Assembly (NCBI RefSeq): GCF_043290135.1
Contig: NC_134705.1
Coordinates: forward strand, 101,062,239 to 101,126,238
DNA length: 64,000 nucleotides
Reading direction: 5' to 3'
Origin: Rhipicephalus microplus
Lineage: Eukaryota > Arthropoda > Arachnida > Ixodida > Ixodidae
In this document: positions 1 to 10,711 of the stretch, one piece after another
Position numbering within the stretch: position 1 is the first letter of the stretch
Layout of the letters: every line of letters begins with the position of its first letter
The notes under the pieces: model-generated
Told to the model about the DNA's origin: nothing
What the model saw: only the letters and a program-made list of their open reading frames with translations
Database searches by the model: none
Translations under genes and position numbers: made by a program

Positions 1-1155
1 ATGCACGATCTCGGGTGAGTGGTTTCGGCGACTGGACCTGCAACCGCCGTCGGGAATAACTTCGTAGTTGATATCGTTCAATCGTCGGGTGACTCAATAT
101 GAGCCGAAGTATTGTCGTAACAGCTTCTCGGAAAGTCCGCGTCAACGTATTGAGATCCAGACCCATACCTTGTCGCCTGGTTTGTAGGTTACAAATTTAT
201 GTCGTAGGTCGTATCGTTTCGCGTCTTTCTGTTGCTGGTGACAAATACGCACGCGGGCTAGCTGTCGGGCTTCTTCAGAGCGCTGACCAAGTTTTTCAGC
301 GTCAGCATGAGTGTCGTCACACTGGTGCGGCAGCATAGCGTCCAACGTTGTAGTGACTTCGCACCCGTGTATCAAACTAATCGGCGTCATTCCGGTAGTT
401 TTCTGCCGGGTGGTATTATAGGCGAAGGTAACAGAAGGCAAGATTTCGTCCCAGTTCTTGTGTTCTGTGTCGACATACATGCAGAGCATGTCTGCGAGGG
501 TCTAATTAAGCCGCTCTGTTAGTCCGTTCGTTTGTGGGTGGTACGCCGTTGTTCTCCGGTGAGCTGTACCGCTGAGCCTGAGAACTGACTTCAAAAGTTC
601 TGCCACGCACGCAGTTCCTCTATCCGTGATGAGCACTATTAGAACACCGTGCTGAAGGACAACGTTTTCTATGAAGAAATAAGCCGCATCTGCTGCTGTG
701 GCTCTCGGCATGGCTTTAGTTTCTGCGTATCGAGACAAGTAATCGGTGGCGACAATGATCCATCTGTTCCCTGTGGTAGAAGTTGGGAATGGGCCCAGGA
801 AATCCATTCTGATTTGGGCGAATGACTTTGCTGGTACTTGGACGGAATATAATAAGCCTGCCGGCCTGCCAGATTGTGCTTTGCGTCTTTGACAGTCAGC
901 TCATGCTTCGATGTGATGTTTCACAGCAGCAGGTAGGTTCGGCCAGTAGTAACTCTTTTGCAGACGCGACAATGTTCGAGTGTAACCGAGATGACAGGAA
1001 GTGAATTCGCCATGGCAGGCATCCAGAATTTCTTTTCGCAGTGATGCGGGGACGACGAGCAAGTATGGGCTGCCGGTGGGCGAAAAGTTTTTCTTGTATA
1101 TGACATCGTTTCTTAAACAAAAATATGGCACTTCTCTCGCAAAACCTCGCGGCAC
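1..1155 (-). pseudogene. Gypsy integrase fragment (broken)
   Basis: This would insert retrotransposon cDNA. The minus frame 901-1155 has the zinc-finger region (HGEFTSCHLGY, then YYWPNL). The frame 502-807 has the catalytic core, with MDFLGPFP, IIVATDYLSRYAETKAMP, ITDRGTA and TNGLTERLN supplying the D, D and E positions. An in-frame TAG lies right after TERLN, replacing the usual Lys. The frame then continues as 142-489 (YVDTEHKNWDEILP, AYNTTRQKTTG), and past another stop into a VTRRL...YEVIPDG tail that reaches base 1. The copy cannot be functional. The core is closely similar to that at 46.9-47.4 kb and more distantly to that at 61.4-62.6 kb. Confidence 0.88.
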
Positions 1156-1215
1156 GTCTTCACGTCGTCCTTCTAAGAAGTCGATAAGCGGAAGCAGGTC
1201 AGGGTCACTGCACTG

Positions 1216-2560
1216 CTATTGTGAAATAGTGGCCGCGTTGATGACTCCCAAGAATTCGGCGTCCATAGACTCGTCGTTTATAGCGGCAGGCTCGACGGGT
1301 GACCGCGAGAGACAGTCTGCGTCGGTGTGCCTCTTCCCTGGTTTATAAATAATGGTCATATCAAACTCCTGAAGCCGAAGGCTCCAGCGTGCTGAACAAC
1401 CGGATGGGTCTTTCAAGTTAGTGAGCCAGCAAAGCGAGTAGTGATCACTGACGACCTTGAATGAGCGGCCCTACAGATATGGTCGAAATTTGAGAACCGC
1501 CAAACCCCGGTGAGGCACTCTTTCTCGGTAGTCGAGAAGTTCTCTTCCGCGCGAGAGAGAGCTCTGCTGGTGTAGGCTATCACTTTCTCGGTGTTATCTT
1601 GCCATTGTATCAGTACGGCGCCCAGGCCTACATTGCTTGCGTCGGTGTGAAGTGTTGTTGGCGCTTCCTGGTCAAAGTGCACGAGAACCGGAGGTGTTTG
1701 GAGGCGTTGGCGTAACTCGTGAATGCTGTTTGTTCCTTTTCGCTCCAAAGAAAGGGAACATCCTCTCGTGGGAGCCGCGTCAAAGGCGCCGCCATGGACG
1801 AAAAGTTGGCGATGAATCGTCGGTAATTAGCGCAGAGGCCTAAGAAGCGCCTCACTGCTCTTTTGTCATGCGGTGCGGCAAACTTTACGACAGCGTTAAT
1901 TTTGCCTGGGTTAGGTCGACCACCTTCGTGGCTGACCACGTGACCTAAGAAGCAAAGTTTGCGGAAACCAAAATGGCACTTGTCTGGTTTTAAAGTCAGG
2001 CCAGCTGAACGTGTAGCTTGTAGAACTGCGAATAATCGACTTAGGTGTTCCTCGAATGTAGCTGAGGAGACGATAACGTCGTCTAGATAGACCAAGCACG
2101 TCTGCCACTTAAGTCCTGATAGCACAGTGTCCATGAAACGCTGAAAAGTGGCTGGCACAGAGCATAACCCAAATTGAAGCACTTTAAATTCATAAAGACC
2201 GTTGAGCGTCACGAAAGAAGTTTTCTCACGGTGTCTCTCGTCGACCTCTATTTGCCAATAGCCACTTCGCTGGTCCATCGATGAGAAATAGCGCGCATGC
2301 CGCAGCCGATCAAGAGAGTCATCTATGCGTAGCAGTGAGTAGAAGTCTTTCTTCGTTACTTAATGTAAGTTGCGGTAATCTATATTGAAACGCAAGCTGC
2401 CGTCTTTCTTTTTAACTAATACCACGGGTATTTAACTAATACCCGTGGCATTAGATAAAATTTAACTATTACTAATAGATAGTATTTACCTAATACCATC
2501 TTCAAGCATCTTCTGAACGTGCCTTTGGATGTCCTCACGTTTTTTCGGAGCCACACGGTA
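1216..2560 (-). pseudogene. Gypsy reverse transcriptase and RNase H fragment (broken)
   Basis: The minus frame 1628-2278 carries the RT palm, with MDQRSGYWQIEV, FKVLQFGLCSVPATFQRF and the YLDD catalytic box in LVYLDDVIVSS, followed by the connection motif FLGLCANYRRFI. Frames 1413-1748 and 1216-1416 carry RNase H: HTDASNVGLGAVL, then the ADCLSRSP end. Upstream of 2278 the finger region is readable (VVLVKKKDGSLRF, then a stop before VTKKDFY), and VAPKKREDIQRHVQKMLEDG lies near 2500-2560. Frameshifts occur near 1750 and 1415, at least one nonsense codon near 2360, and an AT-rich insertion replaces roughly ten residues before PVVLVKKKDG. Confidence 0.9.
2405..2500. repeat. AT-rich local duplication with inverted repeat inside gypsy RT
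   Basis: The motif tttaactaatacc occurs twice in tandem here. The segment 2422-2448 is a palindrome (ccacgggtatt / aatacccgtgg), and the rest is a run of related ttaact/ctaata words. It replaces the short, normally conserved stretch between MLEDG and PVVLVKKKDG in the RT frame. It looks like slippage or fold-back repair, not a known element. Confidence 0.6.
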
Positions 2561-3150
2561 TGGGTTTTGACGGATCGGTCTCGTATTTTCTTCAACGATA
2601 ATTCGGTGCCGGGTCAGTGGTGTTTGTTTGACATTCGACGTGCACGAAAAACAATTTTTGAACTGGTGTATCAGCTCTGGTGTATCAGTCGCTGTTTATC
2701 CGAGGGTGACAGGGTTGAGCAAATGTTCACAGACACAGGTGTTGTGGCTGGGATGGTCGCGTCGTCCGGTAGCAAAGCGAAGCAATCTCTGGCTTGGTCC
2801 ACGTCGTCGTAGTAGGCAATAGCGGTGCCCTTCTGTATGTGACAACGCTCGTTGCTGAAGTTGGTGATGAGCACTTCTGCCCACCCATCAATTAGTGCCA
2901 GAACGCCTCCCGCTATTGAAACACCTTGCGTAAACAATAGCGTGTCTATTCGCTCCGCTATGACCTTATTACGACACGGCCGTTCACATACCACCGACAC
3001 GAGGCTGTAAGATCTGGGCAAGAGCATCACATCTGCTACACGTAAGCGTTGCAGTTCTTCTTCAGTGGTGCGCAGAGAAATATGTTTAGGTCAAAAGAAG
3101 CAACGCCGCTCATTACGATTTCGAAAGACAATAGTCTTTCTTGGGGACTG
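2561..3150 (-). pseudogene. Gypsy protease-RT linker fragment
   Basis: The minus frame 2671-3030 (PRSYSLVSVVCERPC, then FTQGVSIAGGVLALIDGWAEVLITNFSNE, here only described by its ends) aligns by eye with the segment after the protease in the relic at 45.6-46.4 kb. That segment has the same order of LLPRS/MLPPHA, a GVSIA/GVCVA motif and NFSNER/NFSYEQ. It is the linker between retropepsin and RT. No DTG protease motif is found, because the frame is cut near 3150 and the SINE follows. Confidence 0.65.
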
Positions 3151-3182
3151 TCTGTACAATTGTCTGTTTGTCCGCCCTTAAC

Positions 3183-3429
3183 GGTTGATTGATTGATTTG
3201 TGGGGTTTTATGTTAAAAAACCACCATATGATTATGCGAGACGCCGCAGTGCAGGACTCCGGAAATTTCGAGCAACTGGGTTTTTTTAACGTGCACCCAA
3301 ATCTGAGTACACGGGCCTACAACAGTTCCACCTCCATCGAAAATGCAGCCGCCACAGCCGGGATTTGATCCCGCGACCGGCGGGTCAGCAGCCGAGTACC
3401 TTAGCCACTAGACCACCGTGAGGGGCATG
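3183..3429 (-). mobile_element. tRNA-derived SINE (Ruka-like), inserted in gypsy relic
   Basis: On the minus strand it starts with a tRNA-like head (box A TGGTCTAGTGGCTAAGG and a box B-like tcaaatcccgg) and ends in a conserved tail (tggttttttaac, then caatcaatca). The 9-bp direct repeat gcccttaac flanks it at 3174-3182 and 3430-3438. This defines the insertion exactly and shows that it entered the older minus-strand gypsy neighbourhood. It is more diverged than the copies at 19.1 and 33.4 kb. Confidence 0.9.
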
Positions 3430-3438
3430 GCCCTTAAC

Positions 3439-4854
3439 AATACCTCAAACGGCACTAAACGACGAATTCCAACCGTAGCGCCCACCAATATTGCTCGAGA
3501 CTTGACGTTCATTGTTGTGCGATTGTGAAAGAAAAAGCAATTATTGCGCATATCTGAGGTGCCTTAACAACACGTCAATGTTTTGTATGTCTGCATTTAT
3601 ACTAGAAGAGGCACACACAAGTAACTCTAAGGACTGTAGCGTTTATCGCGCTGCGCTGACAGTGCAATGCGATGCTCATAAAGGTGTTTCCAACGTTTCG
3701 CTACGACGACCCGGTGGTGGCACCTGCCCGTCGCTTTGCGTTCTACACCTTATCACCTCCGAGACAGGCGCGCATCTTTCTCCGCGGTGCGCATGCCTTC
3801 GTTTTCGAAGATAACTGCCAGATGGCGCTCGTGTCTAATGTGCCTCAATGCATTCGTTCGCATCCACTATATGCTCGAGGCACTCTAACGTAGCGCCTTC
3901 AGAACACCATACACCAATTTTCTTGCGCAGAACATCAAATAAACGTATTGTTCACTATCTCCAGATGCAAGACTATCGTCTTTCGACGACATTTGCCGTG
4001 TAACATGCCGATTCAGGGCCCATTATTTTCCTGTGGTGTCAACAACGCTTCAACTTTTGTGGAGCATACAATGTGGCCGTGATTGTTTACATTTCGAGCG
4101 CGTATACACCAGTCTGACAAGCGTGATGTGGTGCTTTGTTGTGATGTTCAGAAAACTAGGGGTGTCGCTGTGAACCACGAGAGCAAATGTGTTACATCGC
4201 CACGCAGTTGTCGAGAAATCAACGAGCTCCTGTTCGATATTACCGCTTTCAACTGTGGACATGTGTGCAGTGGTCAATTCTTGTCGCCAAGATATGAACG
4301 TCAATTTGGCAATTTTACGGTAACAGAGTGCATGTTACGCTGAAATTCATAAACTTCTACCTTCGACATACGTCGAGACGAGTCCTAGCAAGTTTGACTA
4401 TCACCTTTCTGTTCCATCACCAAGATTTCTACCAAAGCTTAGGCCGCCCGACCGACCCCGTAAAAGTGTTATCGGTGCTTCTGCGTTTCAGAATACACCT
4501 TTTCGACGAGTAAGAACCACAATACAGCACAGCCGTGGTGGCATCATTTCCTAACTGAAGCATTTTTTCTAGTGTGCAGTGTACGCGCAAGTAGCGACAA
4601 ACATCGACGTGACGCGGTGACATCACTTCCAGCAGCATAAACCTCCAGTCATCGACACCCACCGGTCATGCAAAAACAGAGACTTGTCCATTCATATGCT
4701 TACTGAACTAATTTGATAGCATAATGTTTCCTCCGCACTGCATTCGTTTTGGCCAAGCCGTTATGTGGTTATTGCTAACAATGGAGCTACAGAGGTGCGT
4801 TGGCACGACTGCACTGTACGTTGCGCGAAAATTATTGCATTACTCAATCACTTG
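3439..4854. other. No gene recognised; possible LTR-like segment 3670-3960
   Basis: No supported coding region. The plus-strand part from about 3670 to 3960 is more GC-rich than its surroundings and ends with an aaataaa word near 3938, then cgtattgttcact. That looks like the R/U5 part of an LTR, but I see no paired copy, primer site or target duplication. The rest is AT-rich and featureless. Confidence 0.3.
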
Positions 4855-4908
4855 TGTGGGCGTACCTGTCAACAGAGCTTATAGGCTCTGTTGACAAGTA
4901 CGCCCACA
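4855..4908. repeat. Near-perfect inverted repeat (24-bp arms)
   Basis: Arms tgtgggcgtacctgtcaaca... (4855-4878) and its reverse complement (4885-4908) enclose a short spacer (ttata) and differ at about one base. No flanking target duplication is obvious. It could be a small fold-back element. Confidence 0.75.
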
Positions 4909-5614
4909 GGTAAAGCCTGAGCAGATGTCACGCTTTAGTATGACAGAAAAACGGATAATAATCTTCAGAGTAACCACCCCTATACGGTACTTGGTTCTCA
5001 GTACATTTGATTTTTCTTGCGGTTTTGAATTATAAAAAAAGACATAGCGCTGTTGTCATTATCGCAGTGGAAGTTGTTTGTGTTTAATGAATGTGCCAGT
5101 GTAGTAGAAGGTGCAGATCCTGTCTATCTAGAGTAAGCGACAAACAAAACTGAAGTTGAACGGTCAGTTCGTAAGTTCACTTGCGACGTAACAACAAACC
5201 TCCAGCAAGTTGGCATGGCGCAGAGGTTAGCGTGTTCAGCTAAAAATCAGGTTGCACATTCGACTTCTTTGGTCAGAGTTTTTTAAGGGACATTTCTTCA
5301 TCGTTTTCTACACAACTATTCTTCTTATCTTTTTAGTGGCAGCTCGTCACGGTGGTTCTGACGTCGTTTCGCACTCCAGCATTGCCGGCGCTGCATCATT
5401 CACCATGTGCTACCATAAACTATGTGCCAGCATAATTTTCAGCACCAAAATCCACCTAAATGGTGAATGGTGGAATCCATCATTCCTATGGTGGACGTTT
5501 TTTCAATAGGGGAGCTCTCAAACACTATGAACTTTCTTTCTCTGGGAAGACGCTCTTCTATTGTTAGAATTCCAGTGCTGCTGTCTTGATGGACCTGCAA
5601 ATGAATGACCAGCC
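4909..5614. other. No gene recognised
   Basis: AT-rich. Around 5210-5270 there is a weak tRNA-like word (ggcgcagaggttagcg, then ggttgcacattcga). It could be the head of an old SINE but lacks a proper box B. Confidence 0.3.
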
Positions 5615-5780
5615 CTACTAACTGAGCGATAGCTCAGTTAGTAGAGCATTGGATTAGTTATTCGAAGTTCATAAGTTCAGTCCCAGCTAACGAAAAGCAA
5701 TCTATTCACACACCTTTGTGTTTTTTGCATTTACTTTACGATTACAAATTATAATGTCCCCTGTTGTTCGTTAGTTCTCA
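5615..5780 (+). mobile_element. tRNA-derived SINE, second family, copy 1
   Basis: Box A is tagctcagttagtagagc and the box B-like word is agttcagtccc. The body word ggattagttattcgaag matches the next copy at 5836-5985 in opposite orientation (ggatgagttattcgaag). The tail contains tttactttacgattacaaa. The start overlaps a 13-bp perfect stem (5615-5627 with 5632-5644). This family is distinct from the Ruka-like SINE. Ends are approximate. Confidence 0.6.
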
Positions 5781-5835
5781 TTATTACTGCTTGGTTAAGT
5801 TAGTGGTGACTGACAGACAACTATGCCAAAAAGTA

Positions 5836-5985
5836 TAGAAGATAATAATAAAGTAATTGTAATAGGACTGTAAAGAAAAGTGAACAAAAAGATAACCTGT
5901 CGTCGGCAGCGACCGAACCTGTGACCTTCGAATAACTCATCCGACCCTCTACCAACTGAGTTACAATTCCGGTCATCCCCCCGTT
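5836..5985 (-). mobile_element. tRNA-derived SINE, second family, copy 2
   Basis: On the minus strand the head reads aactcagttggtagagg (box A) and aggttcggtcgctgcc (box B region). The body follows, with a tail of tattacaattactttatta. It shares its body with the copy at 5615 and its tail with the fragment at 6262-6330. No clear target duplication was found. Confidence 0.65.
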
Positions 5986-6261
5986 CACTTTATGGGATAT
6001 GTAGGTGCATTTAAATGTGGTAGTGTCAATCAGAGCTGCCTGATGCCATTGCAGCGAGTGTGGGACACTTATTTTTCGCCTATAGACATCATACAACAGG
6101 TGATGTTCTTACGTCTGGCAGCTGACTAATATTCCTTAGCATACTACCCGATGGCATTAAGTCTGCCAGAACGAGACCCTCGCTATGAATGAAAGAAATA
6201 AGGGTAAATTGGAGAGCTTATTTTCTTAGTAAAAATATTATTGAGAACTAACTGAGAATTA

Positions 6262-6330
6262 CGCCAAGGAAAGTGTAGGGGATGTTAATAAAGTAATTGT
6301 AATGTTACTGTGAAGAGGCGCTTCAGCCGC
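6262..6330 (-). mobile_element. 3' tail fragment of the second SINE family
   Basis: The word taataaagtaattgtaat followed by gttactgtgaaga repeats the tail arrangement at 5836-5880 (taataaagtaattgtaat, then aggactgtaaaga) in the same orientation. The tRNA head is missing, so this is a 5'-truncated copy. Confidence 0.5.
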
Positions 6331-8412
6331 AATAATTATGTTGCCTGTAGAATGCGTTTTGTTGCGTAGCATGTGGGTGCTTAGCATGTCAGAGCATTGC
6401 ACAATACGATAGAAAGCATATAAAAAAGCCAGACCCAACAATGAAAGGCTTCCTTTGAACCCCATTCCCTCGTTACAAGATCGCCTCCTGTTTTTTTAGG
6501 CTGACACGAATAAAGTAAGACTATTCAGTGTCCATGAACCACATTGTCTGCCCTTCTCACACTTCACCTTGCAACAAATTAAGTGATCAGTGCTAATGCT
6601 AGGCAACCTTCAAGAGGAGTTGCCGAGGTCTTTCAGTAGAGTGAACACTGGGATATTAAGTAGGTGTCAGCATTCACTCATCTGAACCATTACTTCACTT
6701 CCAAAGGTACTAGTACAATTTTTATTGCTTATGGCCTCGATTATCTTTATTTTTCCAAATAATGTTTAGTATTTACTGACTATAGGTGCACTGAAAAAAA
6801 ATAAGTGGCTGATATAGGTAGTGTCGTTGTAGTGAAAGATGTAAGTATAAAGTTGACAGATAGCTACAGCTCAATCGTGTAAGAGTGACAGTTGCATGCT
6901 CGATTAGATCAGGAGGAAAAGCGCTGCTAAAAAGCTTGTAGCTTTTAGCAGTCATCATGCAAGGTGAATTCCTGAATTTACGGTGCTCATTACATCATTG
7001 TTCTGTAGCAGAAATGCTAACGTAACTTCAGTTAACCATTTAAGGGACCCTTTAGGTGCATCCCTTTGGAACCAACTAATGAAACGTAATTGGCGCACTC
7101 TATTTTATCAATAGCCAGAAACGCGGCTCAAGTATGTTATCACAAAACACTCACTTCATGAGTTAAGTTTAGCATTGTTCGAAAGTCTTATATAAAGTAA
7201 CTGGCAATGTCATATACAAAATATGTTGGTGTAGTGGCACACAAATAACGTGTAAGTTGTGTCACATGAAATCATTTTACTGTTTCTTTGTGTCCACTGT
7301 GAAACTGCTTTGGTAGGTGGCAGCCTGTTGCAAATGCTGTGCAGAATTTAGTTGTACACTTGGGCCAGTGTGCCTCTTCTTACTTCGTGAACATCTGAAA
7401 ACATGTGCTTGTAATAAAAGAAAGTGTTCAAGAACCACCCTGTGTTTCGTGTGAAATACGTCTAACTGCTTTCGGCAGGGCTGCGTTTTAGTCAGGCATA
7501 GGTTTCAGCATAATTGCAGTACTAGTCTTACCACTGCGGCTAAGCGTACTCACTGCAGAGGAACGCGTTCTCCCATACTCTCCGTTATCTCAATAGAGGT
7601 TGTGGCAACATCTAAAAACACTGGTGTATTGAATTTCAAATTAACTGCAATTCGTGAATTGCAAATGAGTACCTACAATTTTCGTTGCTGTTGTCATAGA
7701 AATCGTCTAGCGAATGTCAACAAAGAGGCTTTATAAATGCTGCTTATATAGTCCAACTCTTATATAAGATACACTCATATAAGAGAGAAAGTGGCATAGG
7801 AGGAACCATAGTGCCTACTTTGAAATAAGGGTGATAAGGAAATTCGCATGATTCTTCGATTGCTCCCCAGTGCATGTCTCTTATAGAGGTGCTGAACGAG
7901 ACCTATGGCCAGAATTAAGGGGGCCCTAGGGGCCTGCCCCCCCCCCCTCCTCAAAATTTGGATGGAGGGCTGTGTTCTACCGAACATCAACAATGGAGAT
8001 ACAGGTTTTTTAAAGGCGCTCAATAGATGGGCCACCACTGAAACATTTCTGGCAACGGGCTTCTATTCAATTGTACAAGATCATATATACATCATTAAAA
8101 ATGTTCAGGTTGCCTCGTAATGCATGAAAGTGTATCAGCAGACTTTTCACTGGAATGAAACTGCCTCTGGAATGAAACTCCTGGTTTCACCAGAGTAATG
8201 CCTCTGGTTTTCACTGGAATGAAACTGCCAGTTTTTAAACGCACAGATGGGGAAAACAAGCACGCACTTCAGAATGAACCAATCGTGTTCTGGCTAAGAT
8301 ATTTGAGCTGTCATGAATTACTCTGGAGTGAACTAGCTCAGGCTGCCCTCTCTGCTTTCTAATAAATTCTTACTACTACTCTGAGGTTAAATGTTTTAGA
8401 GAACTAAGGGGC
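6331..8412. other. No gene recognised
   Basis: AT-rich, with only short chance reading frames. It has a 13-base C run near 7938 and a 22-base direct repeat (ttttcactggaatgaaactgcc) at about 8147 and 8210. No element ends identified. Confidence 0.4.
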
Positions 8413-9694
8413 TGTCACAGGTCCCGTTAATTAGGGAGGCGATCGGTGGGCTAACTCCTAGGGCCGAAGTGTCGGCCCCCCGAACAGCACCAGGAAAGCG
8501 TGGACAATTTAGAAGTGGTCTTATTTGGCGCGCTAGCGGACCCCGGCTGTAGCCCAAAGAACAAGTCAGAGGCGAGAGTTGATAAACAAAACAAAACTAT
8601 ATTCTCAACTATGGCAGATCAAAACGATACACAGATATGCACACTCGAGAATAGTTGAATACGATATGTCACCAATCGAAAAACGTACTACACAGTACAA
8701 TCAGCCACACTCGAAACAACGGACACAAACAACAATAAGCACTGCAATGCAATCGCATGCATCGAACAACCAAGACACTTAAAGACCAGAGTTCGAAAAC
8801 TTATCCAGTCCAAATCCTTGAAACAAAAGTCTGAATGATACTCTTCCGAGAATCACTCACTCAAAGTCCTGCGCTGTTGTCGTTCCGCTGCCCCCGAAGT
8901 TTCTCTTCCAGAAACCTCGCGTCTTAAATTGGCCGCTCTCCAAGCACCAAACTTCTTCGCTGGTAACACGTCGACTTCCCACGCGCAGCTGTTGCCACGC
9001 GTCTTCGCTCGCTGGCGGTAGACGCACACTTCTGCCTGTAGCACGATTCTCACCCCTCAGGTGGAAATCTTCTTCTTCTCCTCCTTTGTCACTGAGGACA
9101 AAAGGCTTCGACCACACGGCAGAAAGACTCTACGCACACTAGTGCAACATTCCTTGTTCTCCTTTGTCACTGAGGACGAAAGGCTTCGCCGACAAGGCGA
9201 AACACCCTACGCACACTGGCGCAAAATTTCTTCTTCTGCTTTGTCACGAAGGAACAAAACATTCACCGGCAGACACGGCGGAATGACTCTACGCACACAG
9301 GCACTAACTTCCTTCTTCTCCTGATCTCGCATCTCCGCTGCTCGGTTAAATACTCTTCTCACTAGACTCCAGAAACTTCTCATTGTTTCCGTCGGCGCGA
9401 TGCGCAGCGAAGGCTGGGGAAAGCAGGAGACATTTCGAGGGCCGTCCGCGACACATGACGCAACTCGGTATCACCACGCCCCTTTCACTCTAGAACCTTC
9501 CAGGGCTTGCTCGGCCGCCGATGTGAGGCGGGAGGTTAGTCGGTGAACAACGCTTCCGAGGGGAGAAGGAACGGCACGCCCAGGGAGTCTTTGGATGGTT
9601 GTTTTCTTCTTTATCGTTGATCTTGACGCGTCTCTCTAGCACTTGGTCGCAAGAATTCGGTGGCACGCCCTTTTTTGAGTGCTCGTTTGTGACA
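8413..9694 (-). mobile_element. Possible solo LTR
   Basis: The block starts tgtcacagg and ends tttgtgaca, so it has TG...CA ends with a 7-bp inverted terminal repeat. It is flanked by ggggc (8408-8412) and agggc (9695-9699), a possible 5-bp target duplication with one mismatch. In minus orientation there is a TATA-like tatttaac near 9345. It is GC-richer than its surroundings and has no internal coding region. The reading as a solo LTR rests on ends alone, with no second copy here, so another repeat type remains possible. Confidence 0.4.
9082..9320. repeat. Three tandem copies of a ~78-bp unit
   Basis: Units begin with tcctttgtcactgaggac at about 9082, 9160 and 9237. Each carries aaggcttcg...acacggc(g), then actctacgcacac. 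The third copy is the most diverged. They lie inside the possible solo LTR and may be repeated U3 modules. Confidence 0.8.
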
Positions 9695-9699
9695 AGGGC

Positions 9700-10706
9700 T
9701 TAACATTCTTTTTTGCAAACACGAAAGGCCAGACACGACCCCAGAAAATAACTGTCTCAAGTGGTGGTTTCCGTATGCGAACTAGTTTGTGACTACATGC
9801 GCATCACGTGTTAAAGACCACTGAATTGCTAAGCATCTGATATTGTTGAAGAGTTAAACTTTATTTTTACTTCACCAAAGACTAATGCGTGTAATACCTG
9901 CAGAAACTCTCACTGAATTAGGGCAAGTATGTGACATCAGCTTCAGCAGCTGGCTTTTCTTTCTTAGCAGGGAAAGATCTGTCCATTTGGACAGATATTT
10001 CAGCAGTTGGGTTTTCTTTAGCGGGATAAGATTCATCCATTCGGACAGTTGTTGTGCCACCAAGAGGCCTAAAACCTCCTTGGAGCTGTGGCACTGAAGC
10101 AACGTCGGCTGAAGCTGCTACTGCTGCTCATGTGATGAAACACTACACTGTGTATGCACTGCAGATTTTGTGGTGAAGGCGGCTGCTATAAGTGAATTGG
10201 CCGAAACGAGAACTTTCAAGGTCATGTTCACCTGCGTAACTAAGATGGTTATGAAGCCCTCAAATAAAGAAAAGTTCTACGACTGGTTTCGTGCCTAATT
10301 GCTCATTATCATGCATATTTTCCTGCTAGTTTTCTTTGTTTAGGAGCTTAGGTTCGAATCTTGTAACTGAACAGCTTCTGTACATTTCATGCCTCATACG
10401 CGCATTTTTCAACCTTTAGGTCGACTTACCAACGGACCGGCATTCCACTGTCTTCCGAGTTGCCAATGTACTCATGGTTGCCTTGCGCACAGTTTTTTGT
10501 GTGGTTTCTGGATATGAGGTGCAAGAATAAACAAATGTTTTACACCTAGTTTTGAAAACTAAATTTTACACATCACACTGTTTTTGTGGCCATGTGGTGT
10601 TAAAATCACTTTATACAACATAGCTTGTGTTTGTGTTAAAGAACAACACTACGCTCAGGAATATTAAAATGCTTCTGGTTTTTCCAATAAATTCTCTCAT
10701 GCCAAG
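9700..10706. other. No gene recognised
   Basis: AT-rich flank of the intact retrotransposon. The segment 9940-10090 has internally repeated words (cagctgg.tttctttagc, gatctgtccatttggacag and gattcatccattcggacag), suggesting a local duplication of about 55 bp. No coding support. Confidence 0.4.
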
Positions 10707-10711
10707 GTATG
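10707..10711. repeat. Target-site duplication, left (gtatg)
   Basis: It directly precedes the 5' LTR and is identical to 17997-18001 after the 3' LTR. Five bases is typical of integrase-mediated Ty3/gypsy insertion. Confidence 0.95.

Larger units (their letters stand above)
1..3182 (-). mobile_element. Degenerate Ty3/gypsy retrotransposon, pol part
   Basis: Read on the minus strand, this holds in order a protease-to-RT linker, reverse transcriptase, RNase H, integrase zinc finger and integrase core, the standard Ty3/gypsy order. It runs off the left edge of the window, so no 3' LTR is seen. It is broken by stops and frameshifts and by an AT-rich duplication near 2405-2500, and a SINE splits it at 3183-3429. 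Coding similarity resumes in the same family as the relic at 43.5-47.5 kb: both share the linker ending in a NFS(N/Y)E(R/Q) motif and nearly the same integrase core. No protease or gag is recognised beyond the SINE, so the 5' part is lost or too decayed to see. Confidence 0.9.
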
